This document shows, in pieces, positions 55,213-62,231 of a stretch of DNA of 62,231 bases. Numbering within the stretch: position 1 is the first letter of the stretch; each line of letters begins with the position of its first letter. Source of the stretch: Oceanospirillaceae bacterium (GTDB lineage Bacteria; Pseudomonadota; Gammaproteobacteria; Pseudomonadales; Balneatricaceae); NCBI GenBank assembly GCA_013215505.1, contig JABSQZ010000005.1, positions 1 through 62,231 on the forward strand, written 5' to 3'. Under the pieces are notes generated by a model. It was not told the origin of the DNA and searched no databases. It saw only the letters and a list, made by a program, of their open reading frames with translations. The position numbers and the translations under genes were made by a program.

Positions 55213-55231
55213 GCGCATTTACAAAGTGCGC
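55213..55231 (+). other. Hairpin in the dacA leader
   Basis: GCGCATTT and AAAGTGCGC form an 8-bp stem (one wobble) around a 3-base loop, 12 bases before the AAGGAG of dacA. It could end rlpA mRNA or tune dacA translation. There is no T-run. Confidence 0.45.
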
Positions 55232-55254
55232 GTTTGAATAGATAAGGAGTCATT

Positions 55255-56418
55255 GTGACGCGCTTGATTAATAAGAACATTGTTCGCTCTTTGGTAATGT
55301 TCGCAGCCATCGCTACTACAATCGGTACCCATGCCGCCCAATTAATACCTGCGGCGCCGAAAATAGCGGCCACCAGTTATATAATCATGGATGCAGACAC
55401 TGGTAAAATCATTGCACAGAAAAAGGCAAAACAGCAATTTCCGCCTGCTAGTCTGACCAAAATGATGACCAGCTATATCACTGAATATGAGTTGACTAAA
55501 GGCAATATCAGTTTAGATGACCAAGTGCTGGTGAGTGAGAAAGCCTGGAGAACCAAAGGTTCGCGGATGTTTATCAAAGAGGGCACACAGGTAAAGCTGG
55601 AGCAATTGCTCAACGGTATTATCATTCAGTCAGGCAATGATGCGTCGGTGGCAATGGCTGAATACATAGCTGGTAGTGAAAGTGCATTTGCCAGCTTAAT
55701 GAACCAGCATGCGAAGTTGCTGGGCATGGATAATACCAAGTTCTCGAATGCTACCGGATTGCCAAGTGAAGATCACTACTCGTCTCCCTATGATTTGGCA
55801 CTGTTGGCCCGGGCAATTATCCAGAAGTATCCGCAACATTACGGTATCTACTCTGAAAAGTACTTTACCTACAATAATATCCGCCAGCCAAACCGCAATA
55901 AATTACTCTGGAGTGATAAAACTGTTGACGGTTTAAAAACCGGTTACACCGATGCCGCTGGTTACTGTCTGGTCGCCTCTGCGAAACGTGATGGTATGCG
56001 TTTAATTACCGTAGTCTTAGGAACTAAAAGCGAAGATGCCAGAGCCAGAGAGTCACAGAAACTATTGGCCTATGGTTTTCGTTTTTTCCGAACTCACAAA
56101 CTCTATGAAGCCAATCAACAGCTTTCGCTGATTAAAGTCTGGGGTGGCAGTGAATCCCAGGTAAGTCTGGGCCTGGCTGAGCCCCTCGCGGTGACTATTC
56201 CCCGTGGTCAGGCAAAAGGTCTGAAAGCGACCATGGATATCAATGATGAAGTAACAGCGCCGGTAATCGCCGGACAAGTTTACGGAGTGGTGAGGATTAC
56301 CTTGGAGGGCAAGGAGGTCGCCACAGTACCGCTGGTGGCTTTAAATGCCGTCGAGGAAGGTGGTTTTTTTAAGAAGATCTGGGATAGCATCCTGTTGTTC
56401 TTCATAGGTTTACTATAA
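55255..56418 (+). CDS. dacA: D-alanyl-D-alanine carboxypeptidase (PBP5/6 type)
   Basis: Trims the terminal D-Ala of pentapeptides in the periplasm, limiting cross-links. The 387-residue protein has a signal peptide (about 1-28), the active Ser66 in SLTK, SGN (126-128) and KTG (228-230), a PBP5 C-terminal beta domain, and an amphipathic membrane-binding end (FFKKIWDSILLFFIGLL). The start is GTG with AAGGAG at 55244. It follows rlpA after 149 bases. Confidence 0.96.
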   Translation: MTRLINKNIVRSLVMFAAIATTIGTHAAQLIPAAPKIAATSYIIMDADTGKIIAQKKAKQQFPPASLTKMMTSYITEYELTKGNISLDDQVLVSEKAWRTKGSRMFIKEGTQVKLEQLLNGIIIQSGNDASVAMAEYIAGSESAFASLMNQHAKLLGMDNTKFSNATGLPSEDHYSSPYDLALLARAIIQKYPQHYGIYSEKYFTYNNIRQPNRNKLLWSDKTVDGLKTGYTDAAGYCLVASAKRDGMRLITVVLGTKSEDARARESQKLLAYGFRFFRTHKLYEANQQLSLIKVWGGSESQVSLGLAEPLAVTIPRGQAKGLKATMDINDEVTAPVIAGQVYGVVRITLEGKEVATVPLVALNAVEEGGFFKKIWDSILLFFIGLL

Positions 56419-56484
56419 TAACCAAGCTTGTTCAGCTGTAGGATGTTCTAATAGTGACGGATGTTAAGGCCGAGGTCGCAGCGG

Positions 56485-57339
56485 ATGATGGATAAAGTCT
56501 ATCTCAACGGTGAATTTATTGCCGCTGATCAAGCAAAAATATCTGTTTTTGATCGTGGCTTTTTGTTTGCAGACAGTGTCTACGAAGTTGTTCCCTACTA
56601 TCAGGGGAAGAGTTTTCAAATGGAGTTGCATCTGCGTCGGCTACAGCAGAGTTTGGCAGCGATTAATATACGCGCTGAGCACAATTGGCGAAAAATTACT
56701 GATCGGCTGGTAGAGCTAAATGGTGGGGGCGACTTGTCAGTGTATTTGCAAGTCACCCGAGGGGTAGGCAATAGGCGCTCACAAGCCATAGATACAAATA
56801 TGCTGCCGACAGTGTTTGCCTGTACCCATTCTATTGAAAATAGTTATAGTGCAAATGTCGACTCTGTCGCTGGCATTAAGGTAATCGTCTGTGAAGACTT
56901 GCGCTGGCGCCGCTGCGATATTAAGTCCAATAGTTTGCTGCCGAATATCTTAGTGATGGAGCAGGCTCGGTTGCAGGGAGCGCAAGAAGCCCTGTTACAG
57001 CGCGACGATACTATGTTAGAGGGCGCTAGCTCCAATCTACTGATAGTCGAAAACGGTAAGTTAATCGCCCCTGACAGTGAACATGCGATATTGGCCGGTA
57101 CTACCAGTAGTCTGGTACGCGATTTAGCGGCTGCAAACGGCATTCAATATAGACAACAGTCAATTAGTTATAGCCGTTTACTGGCCGCTGATGAGGTTTG
57201 GATAAGCAGTTCCACCCGAGGCTTGTTACCGGTGCTGCAGATAGATCAGTATTTGGTTGGCACCGGCATTAAAGGGCAGCTGTGGCGAAGAATGTATCAG
57301 CTACTGGCAGTGCAGCAGCAATCCCTGTTCGAAAACTAA
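56485..57339 (+). CDS. dat: D-amino-acid aminotransferase (PLP fold type IV)
   Basis: Transaminates D-alanine or related D-amino acids, a source of D-Glu or a way to recycle D-Ala. The 284-residue protein has VFDRGFLFADSVYEV, PLP lysine Lys147 in CDIKSNSLLPN, GASSNLLIV and SSTRGLLPV. The nearby dacA releases D-Ala, which fits. ATG 56485 or 56488 gives the family N-terminus (DKVYLNGEF); an in-frame ATG 24 bases upstream adds unlike residues. Branched-chain or 4-amino-4-deoxychorismate activity is a less likely alternative. Confidence 0.88.
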   Translation: MMDKVYLNGEFIAADQAKISVFDRGFLFADSVYEVVPYYQGKSFQMELHLRRLQQSLAAINIRAEHNWRKITDRLVELNGGGDLSVYLQVTRGVGNRRSQAIDTNMLPTVFACTHSIENSYSANVDSVAGIKVIVCEDLRWRRCDIKSNSLLPNILVMEQARLQGAQEALLQRDDTMLEGASSNLLIVENGKLIAPDSEHAILAGTTSSLVRDLAAANGIQYRQQSISYSRLLAADEVWISSSTRGLLPVLQIDQYLVGTGIKGQLWRRMYQLLAVQQQSLFEN

Positions 57340-57467
57340 CATTACTTAGCAGCGACTGTCAGGCAGCAGTAATCGCTATAAGATTGCTCGTTAACAGGGC
57401 ATAGTTAACTGCTGAATTTTCGCTTACAGTGGTGTAAATCACTGTTTCATCGTGATAATTACAATAA

Positions 57468-57496
57468 GTGAATCTCTGCTGAAGAGCGTGTATAAT
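57468..57496 (+). promoter_or_regulatory. Candidate promoter of ybeD-lipB-lipA
   Basis: A perfect -10 TATAAT (57491-57496) lies 34 bases before the ybeD ATG, with a weak -35 GTGAAT at 17-base spacing. The leader would be about 28 bases and has no clear Shine-Dalgarno. Confidence 0.45.
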
Positions 57497-57530
57497 GCTC
57501 AACACTTCAGTTTTTTAGAATGACACAGCA

Positions 57531-57830
57531 ATGAATAAAGTACCTTCAATTAAGAGTTCCAACGATCCACGGCCTCCAAAAATAGAATTTCCCTGTGCAG
57601 ATTATCCCATTAAAGTTATCGGCCACAATACCAGTGGTTTCCAGGAGTATGTGCTGGGTGTGATGGAAAAATATGATCGACAATTAGATCTGCAAAGAGT
57701 CACGCATCAAGATTCCAAGAATGGAAAATTTCGCTCTGTACGGCTGTTTATGACTGCCCAGAGTGAGCAGCAGCTGGCTGATTTAAATGCAGAGTTTAAA
57801 GCCTCTGGTAAAGTAATCACCGTACTTTAA
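57531..57830 (+). CDS. ybeD: DUF493 protein YbeD
   Basis: A 99-residue ferredoxin-like, ACT-type small protein of unknown role (UPF0250) found before lipB. It contains FPCADYPIKVIG near 25, RVTHQDSKNGKFRSVRLF and the ending ASGKVITVL. The lipB ATG follows the stop directly, so the two are coupled, suggesting a part in lipoate metabolism that is not proven. Confidence 0.93.
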   Translation: MNKVPSIKSSNDPRPPKIEFPCADYPIKVIGHNTSGFQEYVLGVMEKYDRQLDLQRVTHQDSKNGKFRSVRLFMTAQSEQQLADLNAEFKASGKVITVL

Positions 57831-58481
57831 ATGGCTGCTGAGAGTCACTTAATTATCCGCCGGCTTGGATTGCAACCCTACCAGCCAACCTGGCGGAAGA
57901 TGCAGCAGTTAACTAACCAGCGAGATAAAGACAGCAGCGATGAAATTTGGCTATTAGAGCACCAGAGTGTCTTTACTCAAGGGCAAGCCGGTAGAGCCGA
58001 GCACTTGTTAAATCCCGGAGACATTCCGGTTGTGCAAGTAGATCGCGGCGGCCAAGTTACCTATCACGGACCGGGCCAGCTAATCATGTATTTGATGCTG
58101 GACTTGCGACGAAATAAGTTGGGCGTCAGGGACATTGTCACTTTGATGGAGCAGGGGATCATAGATTTACTGCAACACTATGATGTGCATGCCTATGCTA
58201 AAGCTGATGCACCGGGGGTATATGTAGATCAGAGTAAGATTGCATCACTGGGTTTAAGGGTTAGAAGGGGTTGTAGTTTTCATGGTCTGGCGCTGAATTT
58301 GAATGTCAATACTGAGCCTTTTTTGCGGATCAACCCCTGCGGTTATGCGGGGATGAAAATGAGTAATTTGAGTGATTATGTTAGCGATTTGGACAACCAA
58401 CAAGCGGCAACCTTACTGGCCGATTACATGATTAAAAAAATCGGCTACGAAAATATTAGCTATGTTACAGAATTTAATTGA
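57831..58481 (+). CDS. lipB: Octanoyl-ACP:protein N-octanoyltransferase LipB
   Basis: Moves octanoate from ACP to lipoyl domains, making a thioester through its cysteine. The 216-residue protein has [13 protein letters not shown] (His79), Lys136 in [10 protein letters not shown] and catalytic Cys170 in INPCGYAGM. It starts straight after the ybeD stop, and its stop TGA overlaps a possible TTG start of lipA. Confidence 0.96.
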   Translation: MAAESHLIIRRLGLQPYQPTWRKMQQLTNQRDKDSSDEIWLLEHQSVFTQGQAGRAEHLLNPGDIPVVQVDRGGQVTYHGPGQLIMYLMLDLRRNKLGVRDIVTLMEQGIIDLLQHYDVHAYAKADAPGVYVDQSKIASLGLRVRRGCSFHGLALNLNVNTEPFLRINPCGYAGMKMSNLSDYVSDLDNQQAATLLADYMIKKIGYENISYVTEFN

Positions 58482-58489
58482 GCGATCTT

Positions 58490-59488
58490 ATGATAGAAAT
58501 AAAAGACCTTACTAATCAGCGGACTCGGCCCAAAGGTAAGCGCCTTGAGCAGGGGGTAAAACTACGTGGCGCCGATAAAATGGCGCGTATCCCGATTAGA
58601 ATTCTGCCCACAGAAAAGGCTGATATGCTGAAGAAGCCACCTTGGTTAAGAGTACGTATGGGCAACAATGCTGAGGTCAAAAGAATTAAGGCGAAGCTCC
58701 GCGAGCACAAGCTCTCCTCGGTCTGTGAAGAGGCGAGCTGTCCGAATATTGGCGAGTGTTTTAGTAAAGGTACTGCTACTTTCATGATTATGGGTGATAT
58801 TTGTACCAGGCGCTGCCCTTTTTGCGATGTGGCGCACGGTAGACCAAACCCACTGAATGAAAATGAGCCCCGGGAATTGGCGGAAGCCATTACCGAAATG
58901 GGGTTAAAATATGTGGTGATCACTTCTGTTGATCGCGATGACTTGCGCGATGGTGGTGCTCAGCATATTGCCAATTGTATTATTGAAACGCGCAAGCGCT
59001 CTAAAACTTTGCAAATCGAAACACTAGTACCGGATTTTCGCGGCCGCATGGATATTGCTATAGAGCTGTTGTCTAAGTATCCCCCTGATGTGTTCAATCA
59101 CAACATGGAGACAGTGGAGCGCTTGTTTAAAAAAGTAAATCCAGGTTCCAGCTACGCGGGATCGCTGGAACTATTGCGCCGCTACAAAGAGGCGATGCCG
59201 CATATCCGTACTAAATCGGGGATCATCGTTGGCGTTGGAGAGACTAATGAAGAAGTTGTGCAAGTGTTAAAGGATCTGCGTGTGCACAATGTAAATATGG
59301 TCACTTTGGGGCAATATTTACAGCCGAGCAGAGACCATTTACCCGTGGATAGGTTTGTGACCCCCGCGGAGTTTGATGAGTTTGCCCGCATCGCCAAAGA
59401 GCTGGGCTTTGACCATGTCGCCAGTGGGCCTTTAGTGCGCTCGTCTTACCATGCTGATCTACAGGCATCAGGGGTTTCGATCGGCTAA
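58490..59488 (+). CDS. lipA: Lipoyl synthase LipA
   Basis: Radical-SAM enzyme that inserts two sulfurs into protein-bound octanoate. The auxiliary cluster motif [12 protein letters not shown] and the SAM cluster motif CTRRCPFC are both intact, and the C-terminal Ser ligand is in RSSYHAD. ATG at 58490 gives 332 residues; TTG at 58478, overlapping the lipB stop, is an alternative. It finishes the ybeD-lipB-lipA operon. Confidence 0.96.
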   Translation: MIEIKDLTNQRTRPKGKRLEQGVKLRGADKMARIPIRILPTEKADMLKKPPWLRVRMGNNAEVKRIKAKLREHKLSSVCEEASCPNIGECFSKGTATFMIMGDICTRRCPFCDVAHGRPNPLNENEPRELAEAITEMGLKYVVITSVDRDDLRDGGAQHIANCIIETRKRSKTLQIETLVPDFRGRMDIAIELLSKYPPDVFNHNMETVERLFKKVNPGSSYAGSLELLRRYKEAMPHIRTKSGIIVGVGETNEEVVQVLKDLRVHNVNMVTLGQYLQPSRDHLPVDRFVTPAEFDEFARIAKELGFDHVASGPLVRSSYHADLQASGVSIG

Positions 59489-59492
59489 TTTA

Positions 59493-59524
59493 GCAACCCC
59501 AGCTCTAACAAGAGCTAGGGTTGC
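59493..59524. terminator. Strong hairpin between convergent lipA and psuG
   Basis: GCAACCC-C-AGCTCT, loop AACA, AGAGCT-A-GGGTTGC form a 13-bp stem with one C-A mismatch, starting four bases after the lipA stop and 20 bases after the psuG stop. Neither strand has a T-run. It probably serves both genes as a shared mRNA end. Confidence 0.55.
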
Positions 59525-59544
59525 GTTCAGTCAAACAACAGAGT

Positions 59545-60477
59545 TTACGATTGTTGCAGCTGACTCATTTCTATTGCGATCTCTGCGCCCAGCGCCGCAT
59601 TGTTATACACCAGCTCGATATTCGCCTGCAGGCTTTTTCCCGCAGTTACTTCTGCGATCCGCGCCAGTAAAAATGGTGTACTTTTTTTGCCACTGACTCC
59701 CTGCTGCGCCATATCCAGCAGTGCTTGATCAATGGTCTTGCCAATCATTGTGGCGTCCATCGAGTGCTGTTGTGGAATTGCATTGGTTACCACAACTCCT
59801 CCTTTTAGTCCCAGCTGCCATTTGGTGATTAAGCTCTCGGCTATTTCTTTTGCACTATCAAGCTTATAATCAACCTTGAAACCACTTTCTCTGGTGTAAA
59901 ATGCCGGCATTTCATCACTCTGAAAGCCTATCGTAGGCACACCATAGGTCTCCAGATATTCAAGGGTTAGGCCTATGTCTAAAATGGACTTTACTCCTGC
60001 GCAGACGACCGCCACTGAGGTTGTGGCTAGCTCCTGGAGATCTGCGGATATATCCATAGTGGTTTCAGCGCCGCGGTGTACCCCCCCTATGCCGCCGGTG
60101 GCAAATACCTTAATGCCCGCCATCTGCGCCAAAATCATGGTCGAGGCGACGGTAGTGGCGCCGTCTTTTTTGCCTGCGACAATAAATGGGATGTCGCGAC
60201 GGCTGGTTTTATTGACGCTTTGACCCGCTTTACCTAGATATTCAATTTGCTGATGGCTTAAGCCAACCACTAGCTCTCCCTGTAAAATGGCGATAGTTGC
60301 CGGAATGGCGCCTTTGTCGCGAATGATCTGCTCGACATTCAGTGCAGTTTCGACATTTTTAGGGTAGGGCATGCCGTGGGATATGATCGTTGATTCCAAA
60401 GCGACGACCGGTTTGCCAGATGCTATGGCAGCTTTAACTTCGTCACTGACCTGTAAGTGTTTCTCTAGTGCTAGCAT
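59545..60477 (-). CDS. psuG: Pseudouridine-5'-phosphate glycosidase
   Basis: Breaks the C-C bond of pseudouridine 5'-phosphate to give uracil and ribose 5-phosphate. The 310-residue protein carries VALESTIISHGMPYP near residue 25, the lysine region SRRDIPFI...GATTVASTM, ATGGIGGVHRGAE, and CAGVKSILDIG with the imine Lys. It follows psuK on the same strand after 135 bases, so the two likely form the two-step pathway. No pseudouridine transporter gene is seen in the window. Confidence 0.94.
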   Translation of the reverse strand: MLALEKHLQVSDEVKAAIASGKPVVALESTIISHGMPYPKNVETALNVEQIIRDKGAIPATIAILQGELVVGLSHQQIEYLGKAGQSVNKTSRRDIPFIVAGKKDGATTVASTMILAQMAGIKVFATGGIGGVHRGAETTMDISADLQELATTSVAVVCAGVKSILDIGLTLEYLETYGVPTIGFQSDEMPAFYTRESGFKVDYKLDSAKEIAESLITKWQLGLKGGVVVTNAIPQQHSMDATMIGKTIDQALLDMAQQGVSGKKSTPFLLARIAEVTAGKSLQANIELVYNNAALGAEIAIEMSQLQQS

Positions 60478-60612
60478 GTTGTGTCCTTGCCTGATATGTA
60501 GGTACGGCCATAGTGGCCAAATTTAGATGAATCTTGGAGTCGCCAGCCGAGCATTGAATGAGGCTCGGTGGCGATTGCATAGGTTTGGAAAAGGTTCTCT
60601 GATTAACTATCT

Positions 60613-61710
60613 CTAATCTTTAAGGTTTGCCTGATCAAGTAGTTTTTCAATTCTGGGAACTGATAATTCCGGGTTGATGGTTGCTTTGGTCGCCAGAGCG
60701 CAGTTAGCCGCTGCAAGGGCGAAATAAGCGCTTTTCTGGATATCTATATCTAACATCTGGCAATGGCATAGAGCAGCCATCATAGCGTCTCCTGCGCCGT
60801 TGCTGTTGGTGATATTCAGTGCCGGGAGCTTTACTGATTTTTGCTGCTGCCCGTCGGAGTAAAAGAGTCCCTGTTCACCTAAGCTAATATAGATACGTTG
60901 TACTCCACGGTTATGGAACCAGCTGGCGAGTTCAGGGAGTTGCCGAGGATGGTTTATTTTCATACCTGAAATCTGTTCGGCTTCTAAAAGGTTGGGCTTT
61001 AAGCTGTGCACATGCTGCAGAAATGGGGTGATTTTATCTGCCTTGGCAACGGAAACAGTATCAACAAAGAACGTAGTGGCAGCGAGGTGGGTGAAAAGGA
61101 ATTGCATCAACTGCACACTAATATTGGTATCTAGTACTATCAAGCTCGCCTGCTTTAACAGTGGCAGTTGTTTTTGTAACAGCTCTGGCGTTAATTTTTC
61201 TAGAATTTTCATATCGGCTATCGCCAGTTGCATTTCTCCATCGCTATCGATTATCGATAGATAACAAGAGGTGCTCTGTCCCGCAATACAGAGGACTTGC
61301 GAGGTGTCGACGCCGGCACTGTGACTTAGCTCTATCAGTTGTCGACCCTGACTGTCATCACCGACCGCGGCAATCAAGTAGCACTTATTGCCAAGTCTGG
61401 CGATATTTTCAGCAATATTGCGGGCGACTCCGCCGGGGCTGCTGGTAACAGATCCTGGTGCAGAGCTATTGGCGCTGATTTGTGTATCTGGCTTGCCCAG
61501 TATATCCATGTTGGCGCCGCCAATAGCGACACAGAATTTTTCTGCTGCGACCACATAGCCGCGACCTTCGATAATACCTTTAGATATTAAGTTGGTAATA
61601 TGGCTGGCGATGGCTGAGCGGCTAATGCCGATAATTTCTGCCAATTGAGACTGGGAAATTAGCGGGTTGTTTTTAATCGCATTAATGATTTGTTGTTCGC
61701 GCTTGGTCAT
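60613..61710 (-). CDS. psuK: Pseudouridine kinase with N-terminal winged-helix domain
   Basis: A PfkB-family kinase that phosphorylates pseudouridine for PsuG. Residues about 1-55 form a helix-turn-helix (NPLISQSQLAEIIGISRSAIASHI), and the kinase follows with AIGGANMDILG, the glycine pair in SPGGVARNIAEN, and NSNGAGDAMMAAL with the catalytic Asp. The ATG at 61710 begins TKREQQIINAIK; an in-frame TTG 36 bases upstream would add residues without support. The fusion suggests the protein may also bind DNA and control its own operon. Sugar specificity rests on the psuG neighbour. Confidence 0.85.
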   Translation of the reverse strand: MTKREQQIINAIKNNPLISQSQLAEIIGISRSAIASHITNLISKGIIEGRGYVVAAEKFCVAIGGANMDILGKPDTQISANSSAPGSVTSSPGGVARNIAENIARLGNKCYLIAAVGDDSQGRQLIELSHSAGVDTSQVLCIAGQSTSCYLSIIDSDGEMQLAIADMKILEKLTPELLQKQLPLLKQASLIVLDTNISVQLMQFLFTHLAATTFFVDTVSVAKADKITPFLQHVHSLKPNLLEAEQISGMKINHPRQLPELASWFHNRGVQRIYISLGEQGLFYSDGQQQKSVKLPALNITNSNGAGDAMMAALCHCQMLDIDIQKSAYFALAAANCALATKATINPELSVPRIEKLLDQANLKD

Positions 61711-62020
61711 TGTCTGGACTTTTGTTGGTTGTTGGACGAAAGTCAATATTAGATTGGAGCCGCTCCCAGAGCAAGGCTTAAATTGGTCAATCTTTGCAGC
61801 GTTGTAGAGTCAATAGTGGTTTTTATAGCGGTAGCCAACGGGGCTTAATAGTCATCAACAACTGTCGATAATTTATACAAAAAAGCTCTCGCAGAGGGTA
61901 GATAATCTAGTTTTGTTGGTTATTTGTACGATTTTAGGGGTGAAATCAAAATAAATTAACTTTTGTGAATTATTCTGTTGACTCCTGCTGATAAATCGAT
62001 AAAATCTGCGCCCATCTTCT
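61711..62020. other. Divergent region between psuK and tRNA-Ser
   Basis: No gene was found in these 310 bases. The upstream part should hold the psuK promoter, which I could not place. The last 45 bases hold the tRNA promoter. Confidence 0.5.
61978..62005 (+). promoter_or_regulatory. Promoter of tRNA-Ser/tRNA-Asn
   Basis: TTGACT, a 16-base spacer and TAAAAT are followed by the GC-rich discriminator CTGCGCCC, as in stringently controlled stable-RNA promoters. It ends 15 bases before the mature tRNA-Ser. Confidence 0.68.
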
Positions 62021-62108
62021 GGAGGGGTGGCTGAGTGGCCGAAAGCACTGGTCTTGAAAACCAGCGAGTCGAGAGGCTCCCAGGGTTCGAATCCCTGCCC
62101 CTCCGCCA
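62021..62108 (+). tRNA. tRNA-Ser (anticodon UGA)
   Basis: Acceptor arms GGAGGGG and CCCCTCC, discriminator G and encoded CCA frame an 88-base class II tRNA. The anticodon stem CTGGT/ACCAG has the loop with TGA, and the long variable arm CGAGTCGAGAGGCTC follows. The T arm is GGGTTCGAATCCC. Confidence 0.97.
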
Positions 62109-62155
62109 TTAACGTTTTACCAAGGCGTAAATGGCATATGAAGATGATGTGATGT

Positions 62156-62231
62156 TCCTCGATAGCTCAGTTGGTAGAGCAGTAGACTGTTAATCTATTG
62201 GTCGTAGGTTCAAGTCCTACTCGAGGAGCCA
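62156..62231 (+). tRNA. tRNA-Asn (anticodon GUU)
   Basis: Acceptor arms TCCTCGA and TCGAGGA, discriminator G and encoded CCA end exactly at the window edge. The anticodon loop CTGTTAA gives GTT. D arm AGCTCAGTTGGTAGAGC and T arm GTAGGTTCAAGTCCTAC are regular. It is 47 bases after tRNA-Ser and probably shares its transcript, which may continue past the window. Confidence 0.97.

Noticed and set aside
61873-62109. 78-codon frame on the minus strand over tRNA-Ser
   Set aside because: It is the well-known false protein made by reading a tRNA-Ser gene backwards (GQGFEPWEP...). The tRNA is certain.

Overview
This window looks like chromosomal DNA of a gammaproteobacterium. The gene blocks (ychF-pth-rplY-prs / lolB / hemA-prfA-prmC-moeB; ffh / rpsP-rimM-trmD-rplS; xerD-dsbC-hom-thrC / recJ; nudF-yqiB-cpdA-yqiA-parE-parC; proA-nadD-rsfS-rlmH-mrdA-rodA-mltB-rlpA-dacA / lipB-lipA) follow the order remembered for Pseudomonas and related Cellvibrionales-type marine bacteria. 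Moderate base composition, a FimX-like protein and an ExaC-type aldehyde dehydrogenase fit this. The species cannot be fixed from the sequence alone.

Layout. 1-1150: a 7-bp tandem repeat and a decayed yiaA-like gene. 1200-9260: accessory-looking genes, namely a PLP dehydratase, a lipopolysaccharide-kinase-like protein paired with a TIM-barrel-like protein, an AraC regulator divergent from exaC, and a FimX-like signalling protein. 9537-16127 (minus): tRNA-Gln, tRNA-Met, ychF, pth, rplY, prs, lolB and a TPR lipoprotein. 16583-20606: hemA-prfA-prmC-moeB. 20757-24048 (minus): asparaginase, a CorB-type CBS protein, YpjD. 24605-28114: ffh and the rpsP operon, closed by a clear terminator. 28365-34533: an Sm-like-tailed membrane protein, a degenerate XerD, dsbC, hom, thrC. 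34688-35483: a wrecked YdcF/ElyC-like (DUF218) gene. 35552-44583: recJ, a small unknown gene, nudF, yqiB, cpdA, yqiA, parE, parC. 44620-45060: a non-coding repeat region. 45115-46722 (minus): a YtjB/AhpA-like sensor joined to a cyclase-homology domain. 47034-59488: cell-wall elongation, NAD and lipoate genes. 59545-61710 (minus): psuG-psuK for pseudouridine breakdown. 62021-62231: tRNA-Ser and tRNA-Asn.

Most of the window is housekeeping: haem and release-factor maturation, protein targeting, threonine synthesis, topoisomerase IV, peptidoglycan elongation and remodelling (PBP2, RodA, MltB, RlpA, DacA, a D-amino-acid transaminase) and lipoylation. The points most worth a second look are (1) an intact xerD reading frame whose product lacks the first catalytic Arg, the hairpin Lys, the first box His and its C-terminal tail; (2) degenerate ~175-bp repeats with a conserved hairpin downstream of parC; (3) a predicted membrane sensor with a cyclase-like domain; (4) the absence of ispE between lolB and prs; (5) a kinase / TIM-barrel gene pair in which a likely catalytic Glu is replaced; and (6) two gene remnants. 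No CRISPR array, insertion sequence, prophage or recognised defence system was seen.
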